From positions 44,520 to 108,519 of the forward strand of contig DAHVDE010000005.1 of assembly GCA_027313705.1 (NCBI GenBank): a DNA stretch of 64,000 nt, in the 5' to 3' direction. Shown piece after piece: positions 1 to 11,383 of this stretch. Both the position numbers and the translations under genes were made by a program. The stretch comes from Actinomycetota bacterium (GTDB taxonomy: Bacteria; Actinomycetota; Actinomycetes; Streptosporangiales; Streptosporangiaceae). The notes under the pieces were generated by a model. The model did not search any database. It had not been told where the DNA came from and saw nothing but the letters and a program-made list of their open reading frames with translations. Position 1 is the first letter of the stretch. Each line of letters begins with the position of its first letter.

Positions 1-335
1 GCCGCGCGAGGGTCAGGCGCGTTCCACAGCCTGGCCAAGATCTCCCAGCACCTGGTCTCGATCGCCGCGGTTGCCGGGTACTCGTCCTTGTCGACGATGT
101 TCTTGTCGAAGGTCTCCTGGTACAACCGGGAAGCAGCCTCGTCCATCCAGGTACCCACGAAGGTGGCAAGGTTGAGCCTGGCGTTGCCGTCGAGCATCGC
201 CTCGTCGTGCACAACCTGGTAGGCAGTCTCTGGCAGCATTGAATCGTCGGCCAGTTCGAACCTCGGCCGCTCGGTCGCCTCGCCAGGACGGGAAAAGAGC
301 GGATTGATCTCGATGCTTCTTCGCCTCGGCGCCAT
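1..335 (-). CDS. gadB: glutamate decarboxylase, N-terminal part (cut by window edge)
   Basis: The gene runs off the left edge, so only about 111 N-terminal residues are visible. The translation contains the family N-terminal block: MLPETAYQVVHDE, then LDGNARLNLATF, then IVDKDEYPATAAIE and a CWEILARLWNAP segment. These match the PLP-dependent glutamate decarboxylases (GadA/GadB type), which convert glutamate and a proton to GABA and CO2. The PLP lysine lies outside the window. The ATG at 335 is chosen because GGAG lies about 7 nt upstream of it. It diverges from the DinB-like gene at 389, so the 53-bp gap must hold both promoters. Confidence 0.85.
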   Translation of the reverse strand, partial: MAPRRRSIEINPLFSRPGEATERPRFELADDSMLPETAYQVVHDEAMLDGNARLNLATFVGTWMDEAASRLYQETFDKNIVDKDEYPATAAIETRCWEILARLWNAPDPRA

Positions 336-388
336 GATCTGCTCCAAAAAGTCAGAAACGTAGATTCGCTACGGAGAGGGCTTACCCA

Positions 389-898
389 ATGAGAACAGCA
401 GAAGTGCTTGAAGACGGGTTCAGCCGGGTCCGCGAGGTGGTGCACAACGTGGTCTCCGGGCTGACCACCGAGCAGCTAGCCTACCGGCCAGGCCCAGGCG
501 CCAACTCGATCTGCTGGCTGATCTGGCACTTGACCAGGGTGCAAGACGATCACGTGGCGGAGGTGGCCGGCACCGAGCAGGTGTGGACGGGCGACGGCTG
601 GTCAGGCCGGTTCGGACTGCCCTTCGGCGAGGACGTCACCGGGTACGGCCAGAGCAGCGCCGACGCGGCCAAGGTGGCGGTGCCCTCCGGCGACGTGCTG
701 ACCGGCTACTACGACGCCGTGCATGCCAAGACGCTCACGTACGTGCGCGCGCTCACCGATCCCGATCTCGACCGGGTCGTGGACGAGCGGTGGGATCCGC
801 CGGTCACGCTTGGCGTCCGGCTGGTGAGTGTCATCGACGACGACGCGCAGCACGCCGGCCAGGCCGCGTACGTGCGCGGCCTGCTGCTCGGCACGTAG
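389..898 (+). CDS. DinB-like / DUF664 family protein
   Basis: This 169-residue protein is a four-helix-bundle DinB/DUF664-type protein. The recognisable parts are the SICWLIWHLTRVQDDH block (His47 and His55 region) and the C-terminal DDAQHAGQAAYVRG block, which carry the usual metal-binding histidines of the fold. Actinobacterial members are often mycothiol-dependent or metal-dependent transferases of unknown substrate, so the exact reaction cannot be named. Length is normal for the family. It stands alone between gadB and ileS, 76 bp ahead of ileS and in the same direction. Confidence 0.75.
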   Translation: MRTAEVLEDGFSRVREVVHNVVSGLTTEQLAYRPGPGANSICWLIWHLTRVQDDHVAEVAGTEQVWTGDGWSGRFGLPFGEDVTGYGQSSADAAKVAVPSGDVLTGYYDAVHAKTLTYVRALTDPDLDRVVDERWDPPVTLGVRLVSVIDDDAQHAGQAAYVRGLLLGT

Positions 899-974
899 CG
901 TCAGGCGGGCGGCGCTGCCAGGGCGGCGGTAAAGCCGGCGGGGGCGGGGGCGACGAGGCGATAAACTTCGGCGC

Positions 975-4076
<3,102 letters not shown>

Positions 4077-4144
4077 GCGGCGCGGTGGCCAGTTCGCCAC
4101 TTAATCGCTACCTTGCCGGTTTAATTCATCACGCGAGCTACCCC

Positions 4145-4172
4145 GGCGTGGCGCGCCTGAAGGCGCTACGCC
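4145..4172 (+). terminator. hairpin downstream of ileS
   Basis: A 10-bp stem (4145-4154 with 4163-4172, one G-T wobble) with an 8-nt loop follows the ileS stop by about 70 bp. There is no T-run, as is common for actinobacterial hairpins. It may end ileS transcription ahead of the secreted-protein gene at 4254. Confidence 0.4.
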
Positions 4173-4253
4173 CAGGAGCAGATTGGCGCGCCTGAAAAAG
4201 GTTTCACGGTTAAAGTTGCTATTTGGCCTGTCATCGAAGAAACGAGGTCAAAT

Positions 4254-5942
4254 ATGCGACGACGTCACGGTGCCCGCCTGAGGACGATGCTGAGCGCGCC
4301 GGTACTCGGGGCTGTTGCCCTGGCCGCCGGCGTGCTCGCCCCCGGCATGGCCCACGGTGCGGTCCCCCGCCCTGGTGGCCAGCGCCAGGTGGCTGCGTAT
4401 GCGCCGAAGTCGGTTGGCGAGCTTGACTGCAACGGGCTGAGCCCGATCCAGCGGCCGGCCAGGATCAGCATGCTATGTGCAGACCCGCGCGGTTCCTGGG
4501 GCGGCAGGTTCTACGAGAACGGGCACTACATCGGCCACGACGAGCCCTCGGTCAGGTTCATCTCCAGCGTCAAGGGATCAGGCCGCAACTTCACCATCAC
4601 CGAGAAGCTTCCCGCCGACCCGGTCGCGCTCCCGACCGTCGCCCATCCGGGCAAAGACGTCACGCACTGGTTCGAACTATCGGTCGCGCCGTGGTTCTCC
4701 ACGGACGTCTGCGACCCGAACTCCGCGCCGCTGCTGCCCTGCACCCCGGGTTCTGACTCGAACGCGCCGCACGGCAACTACCCGGGCGCCGGCGCCGCGT
4801 TCGTAGAGCTTCAGTTCTACCCGCCCGGCTTCGCGCCGCTCGACGACAACATCAGCTGCGACGACTCGCACTGGTGCTCGGCGCTGACCATCGACAGCCT
4901 GGAGTGCACCGGCAATGGTTCAGGGCCTTGCAACAACAACTGCGTCGAGCCGGTCAACTTCGCGTTCATCCAGAACGGCGGCGTGCCGACTGGCCCGCCG
5001 AGCCCTCAGCTGGCCGACGCCGCCACGTTCACCCCGAATTCCAGCACGCTGCTGATGAATCCTGGCGACTCGATCACGGTCCGGATGTTCGATGCGACCA
5101 TCAAGGGCGGTCATGCGCTTGAGGTGGTGGAGACCGACCATACGACGGGGCAGAGCGGCTTCATGATCGCTTCCGGCGCCAACGGATTCATGAACACCAA
5201 CCCGTTCGACTGCTCGGGCACCAGGTTCAACTTCCAGCCCGAGTACAACACGGCCAAGGCAGGCAACTACCTTCCCTGGGGCATCGGCCCTTACATGATG
5301 AACACCGAGTATGAGATCGGGCATTTCGAGGCTTGCACCAAGGTCACCGGGGCGGCCACGACCACGATCGGCAAGGTCAAGGACACCTATTACAAGAACT
5401 GCCTGGGTCCTTACGAGACCGCCAAAGACGGAACCAAGGCCTTCGAGCCCGACGACGCTCCGTGCTTCAAGTTCGGTGACACGCACTCGGGACTGGCAGC
5501 CAAGAACCTGGTCACCGGCTGCGACGTGTTCTTCGACGCGATCGGCGACCTGAACTACGACGGATCTCCTTACCGGGCTGACTGGCCTGACTCGCTTTCG
5601 GTAAACGCGGCTAACCCGTTCCCGACGCCGTTCGAGCAGCAGCAGCCGACTACAACAGGAGGTGCGCATTATTCATCGATCCAGTTCGAGACCGACGCGA
5701 GTGCCACCGAGTTCAACACCAACTGCAAGCTGACCACGGGCCAGGGCTGTGTCTTGCCGCCGAAGGGGCCAGGTCACTTCTACCCGTACTTCACGCTCGC
5801 GAAGGTGGCGGACACCTGCGTGTGGGAATTCGGCAATATGACTAACGGCAACACATTCGGCGGTGACGCGCAGTACGGCTCGATCGGGCCGAATACCATC
5901 GGCGCTTTCGCCAGCCGGATCCAGCGCAACCCGGGCTGCTGA
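4254..5942 (+). CDS. secreted Cys-rich protein of unknown function
   Basis: I do not recognise a named family. The 562-residue product begins with a basic n-region (MRRRHGARLR) and a hydrophobic Ala/Leu/Val stretch ending near the AHGAV site around residue 36, a typical Sec signal peptide. The mature part is rich in Asn, Gly, Pro and aromatic residues and holds about 18 cysteines spread along its length, including a final C-terminal Cys. This suggests a disulphide-bonded extracellular protein. There are no obvious repeats or membrane segments after the signal peptide. It sits alone between ileS and a convergent GH5-like secreted protein, from which a strong 14-bp hairpin separates it. Confidence 0.8.
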   Translation: MRRRHGARLRTMLSAPVLGAVALAAGVLAPGMAHGAVPRPGGQRQVAAYAPKSVGELDCNGLSPIQRPARISMLCADPRGSWGGRFYENGHYIGHDEPSVRFISSVKGSGRNFTITEKLPADPVALPTVAHPGKDVTHWFELSVAPWFSTDVCDPNSAPLLPCTPGSDSNAPHGNYPGAGAAFVELQFYPPGFAPLDDNISCDDSHWCSALTIDSLECTGNGSGPCNNNCVEPVNFAFIQNGGVPTGPPSPQLADAATFTPNSSTLLMNPGDSITVRMFDATIKGGHALEVVETDHTTGQSGFMIASGANGFMNTNPFDCSGTRFNFQPEYNTAKAGNYLPWGIGPYMMNTEYEIGHFEACTKVTGAATTTIGKVKDTYYKNCLGPYETAKDGTKAFEPDDAPCFKFGDTHSGLAAKNLVTGCDVFFDAIGDLNYDGSPYRADWPDSLSVNAANPFPTPFEQQQPTTTGGAHYSSIQFETDASATEFNTNCKLTTGQGCVLPPKGPGHFYPYFTLAKVADTCVWEFGNMTNGNTFGGDAQYGSIGPNTIGAFASRIQRNPGC

Positions 5943-5955
5943 CAGTCCGGTTAGC

Positions 5956-6000
5956 GGGCAGGCCGGGTGGGCGCGTTACGCCGCGTCACCCGGCCTGCCC
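5956..6000. terminator. bidirectional terminator between convergent genes
   Basis: A perfect 14-bp inverted repeat (5956-5969 with 5987-6000) lies in the 66-bp gap between two convergent genes. It is followed on the + strand by GTTTT. Its position and symmetry suit termination in both directions. Confidence 0.8.
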
Positions 6001-6008
6001 GTTTTGCC

Positions 6009-7241
6009 TCAGCGGGACCGGTAGTCGGCGTGCAGCAGCGCGCCGATGCCCTCGTCGAGGTTGTTCGAGCAGCGCCACTTCCTGCGTCCGGAGGCGTAGA
6101 TGCGGGTCGGCGCGTCCAGGTTGGTGTTCCTGATCAGGAGGCCCTTCTTGAGCTGGTAGGCGGTCAGCCCGATGCCGCGGACCCGAAGGTAGCGCAGGTA
6201 GGCGGGCACGGCTTCCGGCGCGTCGGCCCAGCACTCCGACTTGGCCGCCGCGTAGTTCGTCCACTCGGCATCCACGACCGCGCCGACATGCTTGAAGAGT
6301 GCCCAGCCGAAATCCGAGTACCACTGGCGGGCATCATGCGGTCCGCGCGGATGCTCGAAGGCATAGACGATGTCGCGTCCGCTGATCCGGTGCGACCTGA
6401 GGCCGCTCAGCGAGTTCGCGAAGCACGGACCCTCGATCCAGAGCACGTTCTGGGCACCATCCCTGCGGATGTCGTCCGCCAGTGCCTGCATGCCGACATA
6501 GGTCTTCCGCTGGTAGCGACCGCCGCGCTGCCAGAAAGCCCAGTCTCTGCCAGCACCGCAACGAGCGTAGCGCTCGATCCTCGGCTGGTTGAACAGGTCG
6601 AACATGACCTGCGGATCGTGCCCGTATACCCGGCTCAGGTCCTTCCAGAAGATCACGGTGACCTTTGTCGGAGCTGGCTGGAAGCCGACGTCCTCGGTCT
6701 GGTCGTTCAGCACCACGACGAGGCCATGTTTCTCGGCGAGGGTCACCTCGGCCTCGATAGCGTGCAGGAACCGGCGCGAGAGCGAGTGACCGTCGCCGCC
6801 GACGAGGGTGTCCTGGCTGACCTGCAGCCTCACCAGATTGGCGCACCAGTAGCCGGCAGTTGCCCTGATCTTCGCATGGTCGATCGAAATCGTGCCCAGG
6901 TAGGTGGGGTTGGCGAGGCCGCTGACGGTGAGGCCGGCCGGGATGAAGAGCCGGCGGTGCGCACCGATGATCTTGGTGCCGCGCACGTGAAATGGCCCCC
7001 TTGCCTTCTGGCAGGAACCCGCTGGGCTGGCCGGCCAGGCCAGCGGGGCCCGTGCGACCGGTCCGCCTGATGCCGGCTGGGCCGTGAAAGGCAGCGCCGC
7101 GGCGAGCAGCGCAGCCAGGGAGAGCGCCTGGACGGGCCGTACGGTGAGCCGCCGTACGGTGAGATGCCGTGTCGTAGCCGGCGCTTGAGGCGAGCGGGTT
7201 CGGCTAGTCGTTAAGACGAATCTGGCATGGCGCGGTGTCAT
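6009..7241 (-). CDS. secreted GH5/cellulase-like protein, probably catalytically altered
   Basis: The product has an N-terminal hydrophobic signal segment (LSLAALLAAALPFTA) and then a TIM-barrel glycoside hydrolase family 5-like domain. The fold shows in the ANLVRLQVSQ strand, the GLVVVLNDQ strand, the PQVMFDLFNQP block and the VVDAEW block. In GH5 enzymes the DLFNQP block normally reads NEP and supplies the acid/base Glu. Here it is Asn-Gln-Pro. The nucleophile-equivalent Glu in VDAEW is kept. It may therefore be a binding protein, or use another residue. The ATG at 7241 is chosen because AGAGGG lies 8 nt upstream; an in-frame ATG at 7271 is possible. Confidence 0.7.
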   Translation of the reverse strand: MTPRHARFVLTTSRTRSPQAPATTRHLTVRRLTVRPVQALSLAALLAAALPFTAQPASGGPVARAPLAWPASPAGSCQKARGPFHVRGTKIIGAHRRLFIPAGLTVSGLANPTYLGTISIDHAKIRATAGYWCANLVRLQVSQDTLVGGDGHSLSRRFLHAIEAEVTLAEKHGLVVVLNDQTEDVGFQPAPTKVTVIFWKDLSRVYGHDPQVMFDLFNQPRIERYARCGAGRDWAFWQRGGRYQRKTYVGMQALADDIRRDGAQNVLWIEGPCFANSLSGLRSHRISGRDIVYAFEHPRGPHDARQWYSDFGWALFKHVGAVVDAEWTNYAAAKSECWADAPEAVPAYLRYLRVRGIGLTAYQLKKGLLIRNTNLDAPTRIYASGRRKWRCSNNLDEGIGALLHADYRSR

Positions 7242-7398
7242 CGGCGTTTCCCTCTCGCTTGGCGCGCTCATGCTGTGGCGCGACTGTTACCTGTGGGACC
7301 GGCGGTCTCAGATCGTCACGGTAGCGGGATGCGAGCGTTCCTCGAAAATAGATCATGATCGCGGCGTGATCGCTGGCCGGCGCGGGCAAGCAGAGGTG

Positions 7399-8547
7399 CT
7401 AGACCCGGCCAAGTGCCGAGATCGCCGGTCCGAGCACGGGCCGCTCGACCAGGGCAGGGAAGGCGAGCTCGCCCCGGCAGAACCTCGTGAATACCCGCCA
7501 GCCCGGCCCGGAGGCGACGCCCGCGTGCACGATTCCCGGATGCCTGGTGAACAAGGCCAGGATGCGGCGCCCGGCGTCCATTTCCCTCGCCAGCGTGCGG
7601 TGTACCTCCTCTGCATAACTGTCCAGGTCGGCTGGCCGCAGGTCACGTCCAGCGGCCGCCTTGGCTGCGGCCGCGCCGGCCAGCGAGCCTGACCTGAGCG
7701 CGAAGCTGATTCCCTCGCGCGTCCAGGGCTCGAGCAGGCCAGCCGCGTCCCCGGCAACCATGACACGACCGCGGCGCAGCGGCGAGGTCGCGCTACGGCA
7801 CCTGGTCAGGTGACCAGAGTCGTGCAGGGCCGGGTAAGAGCCGAGGCCGAGCCTGTCGATGAACGTCCGCAGGTACCTCTTCATCTGCTCGCTGTGACCG
7901 CGCGGCGCGATCACGCCGACCGTGAGCCTGTCGGCCTTGGGGAACACCCAGCCGTAGGAACTAGCGATCGGACCCCAGTCGACGAGGATTCTGCCGCGCC
8001 ACTCCTCCAGGACCCCGGCAGGGGCGGCGACCTCTACTTCCAGGCCCAAGTCGACCTGATTGAACTCGACGCCGACGTATTTCGCTGTGACGCCGGCCGA
8101 GCCGTCGGCGCCGATGATGACCTTGGCGGGCACGTCTGTGCCATCGGCCAGCCTGGCACGGGCGCCGTGCTCGTCCGCGTCCACCGCCCGGACGACGGCA
8201 TGCGGCCTGACCTGCGCCCCGGCGCTGACGGCCGCGAGGCGGAGTGCGTCGTCGAACTCCGCGCGCAGCACCATGGTGAGGAGGCCGCCGTCCTGCCTGC
8301 GGGTGAACGCACGCCGACCGCGAAGGGTGAACGTCGCGGCGTCAACCCGCTCCCTGACCGGAACCCGCACCTCCGGGCCGAGCGCGGCCAGCGAGGTTCC
8401 GATCAGCCCGCCGCCGCAGGTCTTGTACCTGGGGTGGGCAGCGCGCTCAAGCACGAGCGTGCGCGCCCCAGCCCCGGCCGCCGCGCCGGCCGCCGCCAGT
8501 CCGGCCGGACCGGCACCGACAATCACCACATCCCAGTCAGCGTTCAT
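7399..8547 (-). CDS. FAD-dependent geranylgeranyl reductase family oxidoreductase (MenJ-like)
   Basis: This 382-residue flavoprotein starts with the dinucleotide-binding motif VVIVGAGPAGLAAAG. It continues with RYKTCGGGLI, a VIIGADGSAG block and the FAD ribityl block MVAGDAAGLLEPWTREGISFAL, the layout of geranylgeranyl reductase (GGR/ChlP) family enzymes. Members saturate double bonds in isoprenoid chains; the mycobacterial member MenJ reduces one isoprene unit of menaquinone. A MenG-like methyltransferase and a UbiA-like protein lie 13 kb away, so a quinone or polyprenyl substrate is a reasonable guess, but the sequence cannot fix it. No transmembrane segment is evident. It is encoded alone. 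Confidence 0.8.
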   Translation of the reverse strand: MNADWDVVIVGAGPAGLAAAGAAAGAGARTLVLERAAHPRYKTCGGGLIGTSLAALGPEVRVPVRERVDAATFTLRGRRAFTRRQDGGLLTMVLRAEFDDALRLAAVSAGAQVRPHAVVRAVDADEHGARARLADGTDVPAKVIIGADGSAGVTAKYVGVEFNQVDLGLEVEVAAPAGVLEEWRGRILVDWGPIASSYGWVFPKADRLTVGVIAPRGHSEQMKRYLRTFIDRLGLGSYPALHDSGHLTRCRSATSPLRRGRVMVAGDAAGLLEPWTREGISFALRSGSLAGAAAAKAAAGRDLRPADLDSYAEEVHRTLAREMDAGRRILALFTRHPGIVHAGVASGPGWRVFTRFCRGELAFPALVERPVLGPAISALGRV

Positions 8548-8683
8548 CGCAGCCCAGCGTAAGGCACCCAGCCAAGGCAGCTCGGGGTCAGTGCCGCAGA
8601 CCCGTATCCTGACCCGGCTCGAAGCCTACCGGCCCGACGGCGAGAGCCAGCGCCGAGACCGCAACCAGCAGGTCAGAACGTCA

Positions 8684-9112
8684 GGTGACGGGCGAGTCGG
8701 CCTGTAGGCCGGGTTCTGTGCACCCGCTTGCGCGGGCCGGCGGTCATCCATCTAGGGCTGCCGTTGCCGGCAGTCTCGTGCGGTCTACCCGCGAGCTCGG
8801 GCGGGCCGCCCTCGAACGCTCGCGCAGGTCTCCCGGCCGAAGCCAAGAAGCCCTTGTGACCTTGCTCCGGGTGGGGTTTACCGAGCCGCCGCAGTCACCT
8901 GCGGCGCTGGTGGTCTCTTACACCACCGTTTCACCCTTCCCGTCAGCGCACGGCGAACCGTGCGCTGACGGCGGTCTGCTTTCTGTGGCACTTTCCCGCG
9001 GGTCACCCCGGGTCGGCGTTACCGACCACCCTGCCCTGTGGAGCCCGGACCTTCCTCGGCGATCCCGGTATACCGGGACCGACGCGACCGCCCGGCCAAC
9101 TCGCCCGTCACC
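8684..9112 (-). ncRNA. rnpB: RNase P RNA (M1 RNA, bacterial type A)
   Basis: Read on the minus strand, the 5' end begins at GACGGGCGAG and soon shows the conserved GAGGAAAGTCCGGGCTCC-like element (here GAGGAAGGTCCGGGCTCC, near 9037-9057). The 3' part shows AGAACCCGGCCTACAGGCCGA. The ends pair perfectly over 13 bp (8684-8696 with 9100-9112), forming helix P1. The length of about 425 nt and the order of conserved elements fit catalytic RNase P RNA, which matures tRNA 5' ends. Open reading frames across this stretch are incidental. Confidence 0.95.
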
Positions 9113-9184
9113 AATGGAAGTCTAGCCCGGTCATGGCGGTCAATCTTCATACAATTGCGCGAGTGAGCGGGGAAGCTAGTTGAG

Positions 9185-9233
9185 GCGGGGCAGTGAGTGA
9201 GCGGGGCAGTGAGTGAGCGGGGGCAGTGAGTGA
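9185..9233 (+). repeat. three tandem 16-17-bp repeats
   Basis: Three head-to-tail copies of GCGGGGCAGTGAGTGA occupy 9185-9200, 9201-9216 and 9217-9233, the last with one extra G. A partial fourth copy follows and a related GAGTGAGCGGGG lies at about 9161. They sit in the gap between rnpB and the rRNA methyltransferase gene, just ahead of its start. Confidence 0.85.
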
Positions 9234-9274
9234 GCGGGGGGAAGGTGAAGGCAGCGAGGCGTCGCTCGCTGGCG

Positions 9275-10732
9275 ATGACCGGGTCTGCCGCGGCGGGCGA
9301 CCTGCCTGCGCCGTTCGTCAGCAGGGAGCGGCAGGTTCTCGGCGACGCCGCCGGCGCGTTCCTGGCCGCCCTCAATGGCGCGCCGGTGCGGGCGCTGCGG
9401 GTCAACGAGCATAAGGCCAGTCTCGGTCAGGTTGCGGCTCGGCTCGGGCTTGCGGTGGACCAGGTGCCCTGGTGCCAGACAGCGACCTATCTTCCGCAGG
9501 AGGCGCTACCCGGCGACAGCGTCGAGCACCGGGCTGGGCTTTTCTACCTGCAGGAACCATCGTCGATGGCGGTCGTGGAGGCCCTTGTAGTGCAGCCGCA
9601 CCACCTGGTGCTCGATGTCGCGGCCGCGCCTGGCGGGAAGTCGACGCACGCGGCGTCCAAGCTCGGCCCGGACGGGATGCTGCTCGCCAACGAGATGGTC
9701 GGGACCCGGCTTGGTCCGCTGCTGGCCAACCTGGATGCCTGGGGTTACCGGAACGTGGCCATCGCGAGCGCAGCCCCGCCCAGGCTCGCCGAGGCGCTTC
9801 CCGCCAGTTTCGACCGGGTGATCGTCGACGCGCCGTGCTCTGGGGAGGCGCTGTTCAGGCGCCAGCCTGCCCTCCGCGCAGAATGGAGCGAGGCCCAGGT
9901 CGCCGGTGCCGCAAGGCGTCAGGCCAGGCTGCTGGAGTCGTCCGCGCGCACCGTCGCTCCCGGCGGGCTGCTGGCCTACAGCACCTGCACGTTCGCGCTT
10001 GCTGAAAATGAGCGGGTCGTGGAGACCTTCCTTGACCAGCATGCGGACTGGAACCTGCACGATCTCGGGCACCTGCCGTGCGGTCAGGCATCGGCAATAG
10101 GTCAAGCAGGAACCGGTTACGCATTGCGGTTCTATCCGCACCTGTTCCGGTGCGAAGGCCAGTTCGTGGCCGTGCTGCGCGCGCCTGGCCGCGAGCACGA
10201 CCGCTGGCACGACCGGGGACTGACCGGAGCCCGCCGGCCCGCGAGGCCAAGGCGAGAGCGGGACATGCCTTACTCTGCCTGGGCTGATTTTGCCGCGCAG
10301 GTGCTGCGCGCGAATTTTGATCCCGCGCGGGTCGATTTCAGGGGCGCGACCTGCTACCTCAGGCCGGCCGCCATGCCATTGCCGGCGAACGTCGCGCTGC
10401 GGCCTGGGCTGCCGCTCGGCCGCCTGGTCGGCACCAGCCTGCGCCCGGCGCACGCGCTGGCAATGGCACTTGGCCCGGCCGACGTGACCGCGCACGAGGA
10501 GCTCAGCGGGGAAGACTTGCGTGCCTTCCGCGAAGGCAGGGCAATCGCCAGGCCGGGACAGCCTGGCTGGGTACTGGTGACGACCGGGCAGTGGCCGGTC
10601 GGCTGGGCTCGCCGCAAGGCGGGCACTCTGCTCCCGAGGCTCCCCGGCCATGCCCGCGCCCGGTTAGCGGGGGCGAGGGCTGGCAGAGCGACGACTGCCC
10701 GGCTCCTGCAAATGTGCTACGTCGTTGAGTGA
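9275..10732 (+). CDS. RsmF-like rRNA (cytosine-C5) methyltransferase, NOL1/NOP2/Sun family
   Basis: The protein carries the full set of RNA m5C methyltransferase motifs: LQEPSSMAVVEAL, the SAM-binding LDVAAAPGGKSTH, the DAPCSGE motif with the release Cys, and YSTCTF with the catalytic Cys. A C-terminal part of about 150 residues resembles the RsmF-type RNA-binding extension. It should methylate a cytosine in rRNA, or possibly tRNA, using SAM. The start is uncertain. ATG at 9275 puts 12 residues before the conserved LPAPFV block; GTG codons at 9230 and 9245 are also in frame, the first inside the tandem repeat. Its 3' end overlaps the convergent phosphatase gene by 69 nt. Confidence 0.85.
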   Translation: MTGSAAAGDLPAPFVSRERQVLGDAAGAFLAALNGAPVRALRVNEHKASLGQVAARLGLAVDQVPWCQTATYLPQEALPGDSVEHRAGLFYLQEPSSMAVVEALVVQPHHLVLDVAAAPGGKSTHAASKLGPDGMLLANEMVGTRLGPLLANLDAWGYRNVAIASAAPPRLAEALPASFDRVIVDAPCSGEALFRRQPALRAEWSEAQVAGAARRQARLLESSARTVAPGGLLAYSTCTFALAENERVVETFLDQHADWNLHDLGHLPCGQASAIGQAGTGYALRFYPHLFRCEGQFVAVLRAPGREHDRWHDRGLTGARRPARPRRERDMPYSAWADFAAQVLRANFDPARVDFRGATCYLRPAAMPLPANVALRPGLPLGRLVGTSLRPAHALAMALGPADVTAHEELSGEDLRAFREGRAIARPGQPGWVLVTTGQWPVGWARRKAGTLLPRLPGHARARLAGARAGRATTARLLQMCYVVE

Positions 10733-11383
10733 GCGCACCACGGCCGACCCGGAGCCGGCACCTGACCCGGGTTCTTCTTCGAACCAGTCCACCCGGCACA
10801 CCGATGCCACGTCCAGGTTCATGCGGAACATGGCTTCAGGCGGGGCAAGCAGCGCCAGGCACAGCAGCGTCTTGATCGGAGTCACGTGGCTGACCAGGAC
10901 TACTGTTTGATGCCGGTAGGCGGCGAGCACCTGACGGAGGCCGGCGGTCACCCGCAACGCCACCATGGCGAAGCTCTCGCCCCCTGGCGGCGAAGCGTCG
11001 GGACTGCGCAGCCAGGCGGCCAGTTCGGCGGGCCACTTCTCCCCCGCTTCCGCGAAACTCAGCCCTTCCCACGCGCCGAAGTCGGCCTCGGCGAACTCGT
11101 CAAAGACCGCCACCGGCGCACCGGTGGCCTCGGCCACGGCCTGCGCGCTCTGCCGTGCCCGCCGCAAGGGCGAGCTGATGATGATGTCTGCCCCGGCACC
11201 AGCCAGCCGCCGCCCCGCAAGGCTCGCCTGCCTGACACCTTCCTTAGTCAGCGGAATGTCGGCCCGCCCAGCGAACCTGCGCTCGGGTGACAGCGCGGTC
11301 TCGCCGTGGCGCAGCAGCACCGTCGCGGTCGGCTTGCCGAGGCTGCCAGGACCCCAGCCCAGGCCAGGGCTAGCAGCGCTCAC
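10664..11383 (-). CDS. histidine phosphatase family protein (phosphoglycerate mutase-like)
   Basis: The protein has the RHG signature LLRHGETALS, the FAGRADIPLTKEG block, SSPLRRARQSA, the acid block EFAEADFGAWEG and a C-terminal VLVSHVTPIK with the second catalytic His. This is the histidine phosphatase superfamily, and the closest look is CobC/acid-phosphatase. The GTG at 11383 overlaps the stop of the upstream zinc-ribbon gene (GTGA), so the two are translationally coupled. In mycobacteria the equivalent gene beside the zinc-ribbon gene is fused to an N-terminal RNase H domain. That domain is absent here. Confidence 0.85.
   Translation of the reverse strand: MSAASPGLGWGPGSLGKPTATVLLRHGETALSPERRFAGRADIPLTKEGVRQASLAGRRLAGAGADIIISSPLRRARQSAQAVAEATGAPVAVFDEFAEADFGAWEGLSFAEAGEKWPAELAAWLRSPDASPPGGESFAMVALRVTAGLRQVLAAYRHQTVVLVSHVTPIKTLLCLALLAPPEAMFRMNLDVASVCRVDWFEEEPGSGAGSGSAVVRSLNDVAHLQEPGSRRSASPRPR

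Noticed and set aside
8685..9125. 146-residue reading frame over 8685-9125
   Set aside because: This stretch is rnpB; the frame follows RNA sequence constraints, not protein coding.
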